Assembly (NCBI RefSeq): GCF_009828115.1
Contig: NZ_WTYL01000002.1
Span: 186,001-250,000 of the forward strand
Length of the DNA: 64,000 nucleotides
Reading direction: 5' to 3'
Source of the DNA: Allopontixanthobacter sediminis
Lineage (GTDB): Bacteria; Pseudomonadota; Alphaproteobacteria; Sphingomonadales; Sphingomonadaceae
Both the position numbers and the translations under genes were made by a program. The notes beneath the pieces were generated by a model. It searched no databases, was not told where the DNA came from, and saw only the letters and a list, made by a program, of their open reading frames with translations. Of the stretch, positions 21,477-29,879 are shown piece by piece (the stretch's first letter is position 1; every line of letters begins with the position of its first letter).

Positions 21477-23045
21477 CTATCCGATCACGCCGAGAACCAT
21501 CGCGGCGGCGACCACGCCCGCGCCGACCAGTCCGGACAACAGGTAGCCGGGCCAGTTGCTGCGGGTGTCACCGCGCAACCGCCGCTTGGGATCCAGGATC
21601 AGTTCGATATCCGGCAGCGGCGGCAGGTCCGGCGCACCGCCCTTGGGCGGGTATTGTTCTTCCAGCCGGCGGATCAGCGCGGGGATGCGCAGCAAGGTAT
21701 CGGTGTCTTCCTTGATCCGGTCCGCAATCGCCGATTCGGGCCCAAGTTCGTCGCGGATCCACGCCCGGACGAACGGTGCCGACACGTCCCACATGTTGAT
21801 CTGAGGATCGAGCTGGGTGGCGATCCCTTCCACCATCACCATGGTTTTCTGCAGCAGCAGCAAGTGCGGCTGGGTCTGCATGTCGAAGTCGCGGGTGATC
21901 GCAAACAGCCCGTCGAGCATCTGGCCTACGCTGAGTTCGCTCACCGGCTTGCCGCGCATCGGTTCGCCCACAGCCCTCAACGCGGTCGCGAATTCGCCGA
22001 CCGAATGGTAGCTCGGCACATATTGCGCCTCGAAATGGATCTCCGCCACGCGGCGGTAATTGCCGGTGGTCAGGCCGTAGAGGATTTCCGCCAGCCATGC
22101 CCGCGCGCGCCGGTCGATCCGGCCCATGATCCCGAAATCGATCGCCACGATCGTCCCGTCCGCGCGGACGAACAGATTGCCCTGGTGCATGTCGGCATGA
22201 AAAAATCCGCCGCTGATCGCCTGGGTGAGGAACGCCAGCACCAGCCGCTTGGCGAGTTCGGGCAAGTCATGCCCCGCCGCGAGCAAGGCTTCGCGGTTGC
22301 TGATCTTGATCCCGTCGACCCACTCGATGGTCAGCACCTTGCCGTTGGTCCGGTCCCAGTCGATCGCCGGGATCGCGTAGCCGGGCACCGCCTTCATGCT
22401 TTCCGACAATTCGCTGGCGCTGGCCGCTTCGCGCCGCAGGTCGAGTTCGCTGTTGGTCCAGCGCTGGAAATTGGCGATCGTCAGCCGGGGGCGCAGCCGC
22501 AGCGCTTCCCCACCCATCGCCTCGAGATGCGCCGCGGCCCATTCATAGGTCGCGATGTCCTTGGCGAATTTTTCGCGGATGCCGGGGCGCAATACCTTGA
22601 CCGCAACAGGGACGCCCTCGGTGGTGACGGCGCGGTGGACCTGCGCGATCGAAGCCGCGCCCACCGGATCGGGATCGATGCTGGAAAACAGCGTGTCGAG
22701 CGGCCGACCGAAACTGGCTTCGATCGCCTGCCGGATCAGTTCGAAATCGACCGGCGGCAAATCGTCCTGCAGCGACAGCAGGTTCTGCGCGGCTTCCTCG
22801 CCCACCAGGTCGGGCCGGGTCGCCAGCGATTGCCCGAGCTTGATCGCAGCCGGGCCGATGTCGCGAAAGGCCTCTGCATAGCGCGGCTGTCTGGGCTGCG
22901 TAGTGCCGAAGCGCGCAATCCGCGCCAGCCGCTTGACCGGCAACGGTGTGTTGGGATCGCGTTCGATCCCGCGCAGCGCGCCATGCTTCGCCAGCGTCCG
23001 GCCCCATTTAAGAAGCCGCCAGATATGCGTTGCCGGTCTCGTCAC
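21477..23045 (-). CDS. ubiB: ubiquinone biosynthesis kinase-like protein UbiB
   Basis: ABC1/ADCK atypical kinase-like protein needed for ubiquinone biosynthesis. The body shows the family signatures KLGQSLATRPDLVG, VAVKVLRPGI, GGFFHADMHQGNLFV and AIDFGIMGRID, and the last 25 residues form a hydrophobic C-terminal anchor. The start is taken as GTG 23045 (VTRPATHIWRLLKWG), 4 bases after the ubiE stop; no ATG is available near the conserved N-terminus, and a longer frame would lie within ubiE. Length about 522 residues, usual for the family. Confidence 0.93.
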   Translation of the reverse strand: MTRPATHIWRLLKWGRTLAKHGALRGIERDPNTPLPVKRLARIARFGTTQPRQPRYAEAFRDIGPAAIKLGQSLATRPDLVGEEAAQNLLSLQDDLPPVDFELIRQAIEASFGRPLDTLFSSIDPDPVGAASIAQVHRAVTTEGVPVAVKVLRPGIREKFAKDIATYEWAAAHLEAMGGEALRLRPRLTIANFQRWTNSELDLRREAASASELSESMKAVPGYAIPAIDWDRTNGKVLTIEWVDGIKISNREALLAAGHDLPELAKRLVLAFLTQAISGGFFHADMHQGNLFVRADGTIVAIDFGIMGRIDRRARAWLAEILYGLTTGNYRRVAEIHFEAQYVPSYHSVGEFATALRAVGEPMRGKPVSELSVGQMLDGLFAITRDFDMQTQPHLLLLQKTMVMVEGIATQLDPQINMWDVSAPFVRAWIRDELGPESAIADRIKEDTDTLLRIPALIRRLEEQYPPKGGAPDLPPLPDIELILDPKRRLRGDTRSNWPGYLLSGLVGAGVVAAAMVLGVIG

Positions 23046-23049
23046 GAAA

Positions 23050-23781
23050 TCACAGTTTCCAGCCGGAATGAATGGCGACCGCGCCGCCAAGGATCGGTTC
23101 GACCTTTGTCCGGGCAAAGCCGGCAGCGCGGATCATGCCTTCGAATTCCGGCATCCGGGGGAATCGGCGGATCGATTCGGCGAGGTAACGGTAGCTGTCC
23201 TCGTCGCCTGCGATCAGCTTGCCCAGCTTGGGCATCAACCGGTGCGAATAGAGATCGTAGACGTCCTTGAATCCGGGCCATTCGGTGGTCGAAAATTCGA
23301 GGCAGTAGAACCGCCCGCCATGTTTCAGCACCCGGTGCGCTTCCGCCAGCGCACGGTCGATATGGGTCACGTTGCGGATTCCGAACGCGATGGTGTAGGC
23401 GTCGAATGTGCGGGAGGAAAAGCCAAGCTCCTCGGCATTCTGGCGTGACCAGACGAGCCCGTCGATCCCGCGTTCCATCGCGCGCTCGATCCCCACGTCG
23501 AGCATTTCCTGGTTGATGTCGGACACGGTGACGTCCGCGCCGCGCGCCGCCATCCGGAAAGCGATGTCGCCGGTGCCCCCGGCCATGTCGAGGATCGCCT
23601 CGCCCGGCTGCGGTTTGACCCGCCGCACGAAGCGGTCTTTCCATAACCGGTGCATCCCGCCCGACATCGCATCGTTCATGATGTCGTATTTGGCAGCCAC
23701 ATTGGAAAAGACTTCGCCCACCAGGGCGGTCTTCTCGCTCGCATCGACATCTTTGTAGCCGAAAGAAACCTGATCACTCAT
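23050..23781 (-). CDS. ubiE: demethylmenaquinone/2-methoxy-6-polyprenyl-1,4-benzoquinol methyltransferase
   Basis: SAM-dependent C-methyltransferase of ubiquinone (and menaquinone) biosynthesis. The 243 residues show UbiE signature 1 (YDIMNDAMSGGMHRLWK), SAM motif I (ILDMAGGTGDIAF) and the FGIRNVTHIDRALAEAHRVLKHGGRF block. ATG 23781 gives the canonical start; upstream in-frame sequence overlaps the divergent mutM and was excluded. It is followed directly by ubiB. Confidence 0.97.
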   Translation of the reverse strand: MSDQVSFGYKDVDASEKTALVGEVFSNVAAKYDIMNDAMSGGMHRLWKDRFVRRVKPQPGEAILDMAGGTGDIAFRMAARGADVTVSDINQEMLDVGIERAMERGIDGLVWSRQNAEELGFSSRTFDAYTIAFGIRNVTHIDRALAEAHRVLKHGGRFYCLEFSTTEWPGFKDVYDLYSHRLMPKLGKLIAGDEDSYRYLAESIRRFPRMPEFEGMIRAAGFARTKVEPILGGAVAIHSGWKL

Positions 23782-23850
23782 ACGCGCCGCCTTACGGGCA
23801 ATTGCCCCCGCCGGAAAGGGTGTTAGAGGGCCTGATGCCGGAACTCCCGA

Positions 23851-24666
23851 ATGCCTGAACTTCCCGAAGTCGAAACCACGGTCCGCGGGCTTGCGCGTTT
23901 CCTCGATGGACAGCGGATCGTGCGCGCGGCGGTGAACCGCGCGGACATGCGTCGTGCGTTCCCGGTGGACCTGGTCCAGGCGATTACCGGAGCGCGCGTC
24001 ACCGGTCTTGGCCGGCGCGCGAAATACGGCCTGATCCATACCGACCGAGCGCGCAGCATCGTCTTTCACCTGGGCATGAGCGGCCGCTGGCGGATCGATC
24101 CCGAAGCTCCGGACAAGCACGACCATTTCATCCTCGAAACCGCGGATCACCGCTTCGCGCTATGCGATCCGCGCCGCTTCGGCTGGGTCGACCTTGTCGA
24201 TACCGGCGCGCTGGATGAATGGCCCGCCTTCGCCGCCATGGGTCCGGAACCGCTCGGCCCGGACCTGACGGCGGACCATCTGCGGACCGCCTTCAAAGAC
24301 CGCAAGCAGGCGGTCAAGCTGCTGCTGCTGGACCAGGGCATCGTCGCCGGACTGGGCAATATCTATGTATGCGAAGCGCTGTTCCGCGCCGGCATACGGC
24401 CCGACAAGCCCGCCGGAAAAGTAACCCGCCCCGCGCTCGCCCGCTTGGTCCCGGCGATCCGGGAAGTGCTGCTGCAATCGATCGAGGACGGCGGATCCAC
24501 CTTGCGGGACTATGCCCGGCCCGACGGGGAACTCGGCTATTTCGCGACCCGCTTCGACGTCTACGGCCGCGAAGGCGAGGCTTGCAAACGGGGCGACGGC
24601 GGCACGATCAAGCGGATTGCACAGGGCGGCCGCAGCACCTGGTATTGCCCGAAGTGCCAGAAGTGA
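23851..24666 (+). CDS. mutM: formamidopyrimidine-DNA glycosylase, zinc finger one Cys short
   Basis: Bifunctional glycosylase/AP lyase that removes 8-oxoguanine. The 271 residues begin MPELPEVE with catalytic Pro2 and Glu3; Lys58 and Arg261 match the conserved active-site residues. The C-terminal zinc finger has only three cysteines (245, 266, 269). Where a second Cys normally follows the first, the sequence reads CKRGDGGTI, so Asp249 may be the fourth ligand or the finger may be altered. The gene is divergent from ubiE, 69 bases away. Confidence 0.95.
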   Translation: MPELPEVETTVRGLARFLDGQRIVRAAVNRADMRRAFPVDLVQAITGARVTGLGRRAKYGLIHTDRARSIVFHLGMSGRWRIDPEAPDKHDHFILETADHRFALCDPRRFGWVDLVDTGALDEWPAFAAMGPEPLGPDLTADHLRTAFKDRKQAVKLLLLDQGIVAGLGNIYVCEALFRAGIRPDKPAGKVTRPALARLVPAIREVLLQSIEDGGSTLRDYARPDGELGYFATRFDVYGREGEACKRGDGGTIKRIAQGGRSTWYCPKCQK

Positions 24667-24953
24667 GGGAGGGATGAGGAATCAAGCGTGGGCGTGGGCA
24701 CCTCGACCGGTTTTTGTCTGGCCTCAGGCGCCGGCGGTCGCATTCGCTCCCTCAGGCTTCCGCGCTAACCGCGCGGCGGGCAGTTGCCCTTCGGCTGCCG
24801 CGGCCAAGATCAGGCGCATCGCCGTTGGTGTGGAATTGCCCGGTACGCGACCAGCGGACCGCAAGCGCGACCGCGCGCCGGGCGGCCAGCCCGCCCCTCG
24901 GAGGCGTGAGCGCAGCGAACTGGCCGTGAGAGAAACCAAACTCCCAAACAAAC
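24667..24953. other. non-coding GC-rich gap upstream of rpsT
   Basis: About 290 bases with no gene I can support. Several frames are open on both strands, but they are Arg/Ala/Pro-rich, lack ribosome sites and show no family sequence. The block is rich in GCGCG/CGCGC tracts that could form secondary structure. It might be a dispersed intergenic element, but no second copy is in the window. Confidence 0.4.
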
Positions 24954-24982
24954 TTGACGATTCGCCCGGTGCTTTGTAAGGG
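24954..24982 (+). promoter_or_regulatory. predicted sigma-70 promoter of rpsT
   Basis: TTGACG (24954-24959), a 17-base spacer and TAAGGG (24977-24982) stand 89 bases before rpsT, after an A-rich stretch that could act as an UP-like element. The layout matches the rpmH, rpmJ and rpoZ promoters in this window. Confidence 0.5.
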
Positions 24983-25071
24983 GCGCGCTTTCCGGCGGGA
25001 AACTGCCGTTTTTCGTATTTGCAAATTCTAAGCTTCCGGCCGCTCATGTGGCGGCCCGATAAAGGACAGAC

Positions 25072-25332
25072 ATGGCCAATTCGCCGCAAGCCCGCAAACG
25101 TATCCGCCGCAACGACCGGCGCGCCGAAATCAACGGTGCCCGCATGAGCCGTATCCGCGGTTTCGTGAAGAAGGTCGAATCGGCCATCGAAGGCGGCGAC
25201 AAGGCCGTTGCCGCAGAAGCCCTGAAGGCAGCCCAGCCTGAACTGGCTCGCGGCGTTGCGCGCGGCGTCCTTCACCAGAACACGGCTTCGCGGAAGATGT
25301 CGCGTTTGTCCAAGCGGGTTGCCGCTCTCTGA
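25072..25332 (+). CDS. rpsT: 30S ribosomal protein S20
   Basis: Small basic helical protein that binds 16S rRNA in the 30S body. The 86 residues start [21 protein letters not shown] and end [15 protein letters not shown], the classic S20 pattern. ATG 25072 follows AAAGGAC. It lies just upstream of dnaA, a conserved alphaproteobacterial neighbourhood, and is closed by a strong terminator. Confidence 0.97.
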   Translation: MANSPQARKRIRRNDRRAEINGARMSRIRGFVKKVESAIEGGDKAVAAEALKAAQPELARGVARGVLHQNTASRKMSRLSKRVAAL

Positions 25333-25400
25333 TTCGGACGACGATTCGTCAAGAATCGACCAAAATCGCGGGCCATCGGCCGGCTTTGAAATCAGGATTG

Positions 25401-25429
25401 GGCCGGTGCTTTTAGCGCCGGCCTTTTTT
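25401..25429 (+). terminator. intrinsic terminator after rpsT
   Basis: GGCCGGTGC (25401-25409) pairs with GCGCCGGCC (25415-25423; one T-G wobble) around TTTTA, followed by six T. Confidence 0.92.
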
Positions 25430-25773
25430 GTTACCGCCCAGTTACATCTATACTTTGCAACACCCCTAGGAAATCCCGCGATTCGCGCTCTCAAAAAGGT
25501 CAAAATCCAGAGTAAACAGGGTGTTAAACGCAGCTCTGCGGGGTTGAACCGAGTCAACCGCTTTATTTCAGATTTTTTACGGTCAATACTATTGCGTCAC
25601 CGAAAATCCGGTTCATAACACCAGTCCGGCTCGGGACTGGACAGTCCGAGTCCTAAATATCATTTGCCGATAGGGGGCAGCCCCGGGGAAAGTAGATTCC
25701 CGGGAACGGCGTAGCTGTGTTCGCGGAACTTGACCGTGAACCTGCGCAGTTGCGCCGTAGCTATCGGAGTTTT
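25430..25773. other. dnaA upstream region with overlapping inverted repeats
   Basis: Non-coding stretch, AT-richer between about 25430 and 25620. Downstream, CCAGTCC (25621-25627) can pair with GGACTGG (25634-25640), or GGACTG (25634-25639) can pair with CAGTCC (25642-25647), so the two hairpins exclude each other. CCCCGGGG and TCCCGGGA palindromes follow near 25681-25703. It is a plausible control or origin-related region, but I found no cluster of consensus DnaA boxes and no gene. Confidence 0.45.
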
Positions 25774-25782
25774 TTTGGATAA
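25774..25782 (-). promoter_or_regulatory. DnaA-box-like site upstream of dnaA
   Basis: TTTGGATAA, which on the minus strand reads TTATCCAAA, matches 8 of 9 bases of the TTATCCACA consensus. It lies 50 bases before the dnaA start, where autoregulation is common. It is a single isolated match, so weak. Confidence 0.35.
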
Positions 25783-25832
25783 GCGTTGCCAGCGCAAAAG
25801 CGGGCGATGAAGTGGTGGGATCTGGAAAATCG

Positions 25833-27347
25833 ATGGCGAGCAAAGACATGAGCGCGGGTGAGGCGAAACGCAAAGGCAATGACGACAGCATGGAAGATCT
25901 CGAAGCGGTAAACCTGGCGGCCGATTGGTCCGACATCAGCCAGGGCTTGCGCAAGGATCTGGGCCATCAACTGCACAGCCAGTGGATCAAGCCGATCCAG
26001 CTTGGCGGTTTCTGCAAGGACACCGGCACCCTCGATCTTTACCTGCCGACCGATTTTTCCGCCAACTGGGTGCAGGACCGTTTTTCCGACCGCCTTTCGC
26101 TAGCCTGGAAAATTGCCCGCAGCGAAGTGCGCCAGGTTCGCATCGCCGTTCACCCCGGTCGCCGCAAGCTGCCGGAAATGACCCTGCACGGCGGCGGCTA
26201 TTCCGACGATCTGTCCGGCGCCTATGGCAGCCGCACTTATGCAGGCAATCGCCGTCCGGCCAACGACGGCAGCGATCCGTCGCTGATCGCTGCGGGCACC
26301 ATCGGGCAACAAGGCTTTACCTCATCGGTCGGCCTCGACCCGTCGCTGACCTTCGCCGCTTTCGTGACCGGCGAGACCAATATTCTCGGCTGCAACGCGG
26401 CTCAGCGCATGGCGGCCACCGAAACGCCGCAATTCTCCCCGCTCTACCTCAAGGCCGCAACCGGCCAGGGCAAGACGCACCTGCTGCACGCGATTGGCCA
26501 TTCCTATTTGGCGGCGCATCCGCGGGCGCGCATATTCTACTGCAGCGCCGAACGCTTCATGGTCGAATTCGTCCAGTCGCTGAAACAGAACCAGATGATG
26601 GAATTCAAGGCCCGCCTGCGCAGTTTCGACCTGCTGCTGGTGGACGATATCCAGTTCATCATCGGCAAGGCTTCCGCGCAGGAAGAACTACTCTACACGA
26701 TCGATGCGCTGCTGGCCGAAGGCAAGCGGCTGGTGTTTGCCGCCGACCGCGCCCCGCAGGCGCTCGACGGGGTCGAACCGCGCTTGCTCAGCCGGTTGTC
26801 GATGGGCCTGGTGGCCGATATCCAGCCCGCCGATATCGAACTGCGCCGCAAGATCCTCGAATCGAAACTGACCCGCTTCGCCCCGCTCGAAGTGCCTGGC
26901 GACGTGATCGAATTCCTCGCCCGGACCATTACCCGCAATGTCCGCGAACTGGTCGGCGGTCTTAACAAACTGATCGCCTACGCCCAGCTGACCGGCCAGA
27001 CCGTGTCGCTGCAACTGGCTGAGGAACAGCTGACCGACATCCTCAGCGCCAATCGCCGCCGGATCACGATCGACGAAATCCAGCGCACGGTGTGCCAGTT
27101 CTACCGGATCGACCGGTCCGAAATGAGCAGCAAGCGCCGCGCCCGTGCCGTGGTCCGCCCGCGCCAGGTGGCGATGTATCTTTCCAAGGTGCTGACCCCG
27201 CGCAGCTATCCCGAAATCGGCCGCAAGTTCGGCGGACGGGATCACTCCACCGTCATCCACGCCGTGCGCCTGATCGAGGATTTGCGCACCCGCGACGCCG
27301 ATATGGACGGGGACGTCCGCAGTTTGCTCCGGCAGCTGGAAAGCTGA
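25833..27347 (+). CDS. dnaA: chromosomal replication initiator DnaA
   Basis: AAA+ initiator that binds DnaA boxes and opens the origin. Domain I is recognisable in WSDISQGLRKDLGHQLHSQW, domain II is a short linker, and domain III carries Walker A with GQGKT (211-215) and Walker B LLVDDIQF. Domain IV ends in the DNA-binding signature GGRDHSTVIHAVRLIE. I chose ATG 25833; GTG 25812 and a later ATG 25851 are alternatives with equally modest ribosome sites. Length about 504 residues. It is preceded by rpsT and followed by a long inverted repeat. Confidence 0.97.
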   Translation: MASKDMSAGEAKRKGNDDSMEDLEAVNLAADWSDISQGLRKDLGHQLHSQWIKPIQLGGFCKDTGTLDLYLPTDFSANWVQDRFSDRLSLAWKIARSEVRQVRIAVHPGRRKLPEMTLHGGGYSDDLSGAYGSRTYAGNRRPANDGSDPSLIAAGTIGQQGFTSSVGLDPSLTFAAFVTGETNILGCNAAQRMAATETPQFSPLYLKAATGQGKTHLLHAIGHSYLAAHPRARIFYCSAERFMVEFVQSLKQNQMMEFKARLRSFDLLLVDDIQFIIGKASAQEELLYTIDALLAEGKRLVFAADRAPQALDGVEPRLLSRLSMGLVADIQPADIELRRKILESKLTRFAPLEVPGDVIEFLARTITRNVRELVGGLNKLIAYAQLTGQTVSLQLAEEQLTDILSANRRRITIDEIQRTVCQFYRIDRSEMSSKRRARAVVRPRQVAMYLSKVLTPRSYPEIGRKFGGRDHSTVIHAVRLIEDLRTRDADMDGDVRSLLRQLES

Positions 27348-27385
27348 GAAATAAAGAGAGAGCGCTTCGGGTCGCTCCACCGGTG

Positions 27386-27437
27386 AACCACTGCCTGTCC
27401 CTATCCCCCTCCACAGGGATATCGACAGGCAGTGGTT
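27386..27437. repeat. 14-bp perfect inverted repeat between dnaA and the MoeB-like gene
   Basis: AACCACTGCCTGTC (27386-27399) and GACAGGCAGTGGTT (27424-27437) are perfect inverted repeats. Inside them ATCCC (27403-27407) pairs with GGGAT (27416-27420). There is no T-run, so it is not a standard terminator. It sits 21 bases before the next start codon and could be a protein-binding site, a cruciform or an RNA stabiliser. Confidence 0.7.
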
Positions 27438-27457
27438 ACCCCGCGTAAGGGCGCGTC

Positions 27458-28234
27458 ATGTCCTTGTCACCCGACCGCCTCGACCGTTTTGCCCGGCACA
27501 TCGTCATCCCCGAAATGGGCGGCGCAGGGCAGGTCGCGCTGGTGCAGGCGCATGTCGCGCTGGTCGGGCTCGGCGGGATCGGTAGCCCGGTGCTGCAATA
27601 TCTTGCCGGTGCGGGTATCGGCCATCTGACCCTGATCGACGACGGCGATGTCGAGCTTTCCAACCTCCAGCGCCAGACCCTGTTTACCCAGCGCGATATC
27701 GGCCATTCCAAGGCGGTGGCGGCGCGCGGCTGGCTGGCCAATTTCGACAACCGGATCATCGTCACAATTCGCGATGACCGGGTCACTTCGGGTAACGCCG
27801 CGGCGCTGGTTGCAGGCACCGACCTAGTGATCGACGGGACGGACAATTTCGCCACCCGGCTGGCCATTTCCGACGCCTGCGTCACGGCGGGCGTGCCCCT
27901 GCTCAGCGCGGCGGTGGGCCGCTTCCAGGGCCAGGTTGCCGCCTTTGCCGGTCACCTGCAGGACCAGCCGTGTTACCGCTGCTACGTCGGCGATGCGTTC
28001 GATGCGGACGACTGCGATACCTGCGCCGAGGACGGCATGCTTGGCGCGATGGCGGGATGGGCGGGCACTTTCGCCGCACTGCAAGCCGTGCGCTTGCTGC
28101 TGTCCGGCAAGGCCGCGTTCGGCGATCCGCAATATGGCAAGCTGCACCTGCTCGACGGGATGAAACCCGCGATGCGGACGCTCAACCTAGCCAAGGACCC
28201 CGCCTGCCGGGCCTGCGGATCACCCCCCGAGTAA
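27458..28234 (+). CDS. HesA/MoeB/ThiF-family adenylyltransferase
   Basis: E1-like enzyme that adenylates the C-terminal Gly-Gly of a sulfur-carrier protein (MoaD- or ThiS-type). The 258 residues show the nucleotide site VGLGGIGSPVLQYLAGAGIG, the ATP-contacting segment DDGDVELSNLQRQTLF with its Arg, DGTDNFATR, and two zinc CxxC pairs (CYRC and CRAC). No rhodanese domain follows, unlike in MOCS3-type proteins. ATG 27458 has AAGGG. Which carrier it serves cannot be told. The 3' end overlaps the convergent cobB by 15 bases. Confidence 0.9.
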   Translation: MSLSPDRLDRFARHIVIPEMGGAGQVALVQAHVALVGLGGIGSPVLQYLAGAGIGHLTLIDDGDVELSNLQRQTLFTQRDIGHSKAVAARGWLANFDNRIIVTIRDDRVTSGNAAALVAGTDLVIDGTDNFATRLAISDACVTAGVPLLSAAVGRFQGQVAAFAGHLQDQPCYRCYVGDAFDADDCDTCAEDGMLGAMAGWAGTFAALQAVRLLLSGKAAFGDPQYGKLHLLDGMKPAMRTLNLAKDPACRACGSPPE

Positions 28235-28954
28235 CTCGTCCACCCACTCGCTGACCACCTTGGTCGCGGGGCCGAGGCGCGTTTCGTGGAACCAGCGCGA
28301 ACCCTGGCTCCGCTCCAGGTTCAGTTCCAGCGTCCGGGCGCCAAGGTCTCGCGCCTGCCGCACCAGCCCCGCTGCCGGATACACCGCGCCGGACGTGCCG
28401 ATGGAAACGAACAGGTCCGCCCGCCCCAGCGCGGCATAGATCTCGTCCATCCGGTAAGGCATTTCTCCGAACCAGACAATGTCGGGCCGCAGCGCCGGGC
28501 TATCGCATTCCGGGCAGGGCGGGCGGTGGATCAGCGGACCGGTCCAGCCCGGCCGGGCGTCGCAGGCGGTGCACCACGCATTGAGATGCGTTCCGTGCAT
28601 ATGCAGGACATTCTCCGCGCCCGCCCGTTCGTGCAGATCGTCGACATTCTGGGTCACGATCAGGACGCTGCGGCCCGGCTGGGCCGACCATTCACGGTCC
28701 AGCCGCGCCAAGGCCAGATGCGCGGCATTGGGCTGCTTGGTCTGGATCGCCTCACGCCGCATGTCATAGAACCGCAGCACCAGTTCGGGATCGCGCTCGA
28801 ACGCTTCGGGCGTCGCGACATCCTCCACCCGGTGCTGTTCCCACAGGCCCCCGGCGGCGCGAAACGTGTCGATCCCGCTTTCCGCGCTGACACCGGCGCC
28901 GGTGAGGATCACGATGTTGGAAGTTTCTGTACCCATCCCCTGAATGTTTACCAT
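28220..28954 (-). CDS. cobB: NAD-dependent protein deacylase, sirtuin class III
   Basis: SIR2-family enzyme that removes acyl groups from lysines using NAD. Motifs are GAGVSAESGIDTFR, TQNVDDLHERAG, HMHGT (catalytic His) and two zinc Cys pairs (CTAC and CPEC). The FYDMRR segment carries Tyr and Arg at the spacing that marks desuccinylase-type class III sirtuins. Two ATGs are possible, 28954 and 28936; the second begins closer to the conserved region but its purine tract is too close. It overlaps the convergent MoeB-like gene at the 3' end. Confidence 0.92.
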   Translation of the reverse strand: MVNIQGMGTETSNIVILTGAGVSAESGIDTFRAAGGLWEQHRVEDVATPEAFERDPELVLRFYDMRREAIQTKQPNAAHLALARLDREWSAQPGRSVLIVTQNVDDLHERAGAENVLHMHGTHLNAWCTACDARPGWTGPLIHRPPCPECDSPALRPDIVWFGEMPYRMDEIYAALGRADLFVSIGTSGAVYPAAGLVRQARDLGARTLELNLERSQGSRWFHETRLGPATKVVSEWVDELLGG

Positions 28955-29140
28955 CCAACGTTAGGGCGCAACCCCTATGCGAAGCGCGGCAGGCCCCGGT
29001 CCGGCCGATGTGCGAATGAGGGCGAAAAAACCGCCATTGTCGCGGGCGGGCATCCGCCCTATTTCGGCAGCCATCATCTCAGCGTTACCGGGGCCAGGCA
29101 GGTGCTGGGCGCCCATCCAGACCTCTGAAGGGGACACAGC

Positions 29141-29869
29141 ATGGCCGCGATCGGCATTATCGGCAGCGAGGGCCGCATGGGCCAGGCGCTGGTGGCAGCG
29201 GTCAAGGGAGAAGGCCACGATTTGGCGGGCGGTATCGACAGGGGCGGCGACGTGGCCGCGCTGGCCGCGAAATCCGATGCGCTGGTGGATTTCTCCGCTC
29301 CCGCCGCGCTGCAGGGCAATCTGGACGCGGCAATTGCGGCGGGCATTCCGTTGCTGGTCGGCACCACCGGGCTCGACGCGGAACACCACGCGGCCATCGG
29401 GGAAGCGGCGCATACCGTCGCCATCCTTCAAACCGGTAACACCTCGCTGGGCGTCACCCTGATGGCGCATCTGGTTAGCGAGGCAGCATCGCGGCTGGGC
29501 GATGACTGGGATATCGAAGTGGTCGAAATGCACCACCGGATGAAGGTCGACGCCCCGTCCGGCACCGCGCTGCTGCTCGGCGAAGCAGCGGCGAAGGGTC
29601 GCGGGATCGACCTTGCCGCCCATTCGGAGCGCGGGCGGGACGGCCAGTCCGGCGCGCGGGCGGCGGGCGCGATCGGCTTTGCCTCGCTGCGCGGCGGCAC
29701 GGTTGCGGGCGATCACAGCGTCATTTTCGCAGGCGACGAGGAACGCATCACCCTGACGCATAACGCCGAAAACCGGATGATCTTCGCGCGCGGCGCGGTG
29801 AAGGCGGCGGCCTGGCTGATCGGCAAGCCTCCGGCGCGCTACACCATGGAGCAGGTGCTGGGGCTGTGA
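29141..29869 (+). CDS. dapB: 4-hydroxy-tetrahydrodipicolinate reductase
   Basis: NAD(P)H-dependent reductase of the diaminopimelate/lysine pathway. The 242 residues have the dinucleotide site GIIGSEGRMG, the GTTGLD segment, and the catalytic signature VEMHHRMKVDAPSGTA with His131, His132 and Lys135. ATG 29141 has AGGGGA upstream. nth follows after 10 bases. dapE, of the same pathway, lies about 3 kb away on the opposite strand. Confidence 0.96.
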   Translation: MAAIGIIGSEGRMGQALVAAVKGEGHDLAGGIDRGGDVAALAAKSDALVDFSAPAALQGNLDAAIAAGIPLLVGTTGLDAEHHAAIGEAAHTVAILQTGNTSLGVTLMAHLVSEAASRLGDDWDIEVVEMHHRMKVDAPSGTALLLGEAAAKGRGIDLAAHSERGRDGQSGARAAGAIGFASLRGGTVAGDHSVIFAGDEERITLTHNAENRMIFARGAVKAAAWLIGKPPARYTMEQVLGL

Positions 29870-29879
29870 CCGCAATCCG

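Noticed and set aside
21654-23270. 538-codon open frame antisense to ubiB/ubiE
   Set aside because: Low-complexity translation against two clear ubiquinone genes.
24724-25557. 277-codon minus-strand frame spanning the rpsT gene
   Set aside because: Runs antisense through S20 and its terminator; no recognisable protein.
25333-25832. oriC
   Set aside because: Next to dnaA and partly AT-rich, but only one near-match DnaA box and no clear unwinding element; in other alphaproteobacteria oriC often lies elsewhere, so no origin is called.
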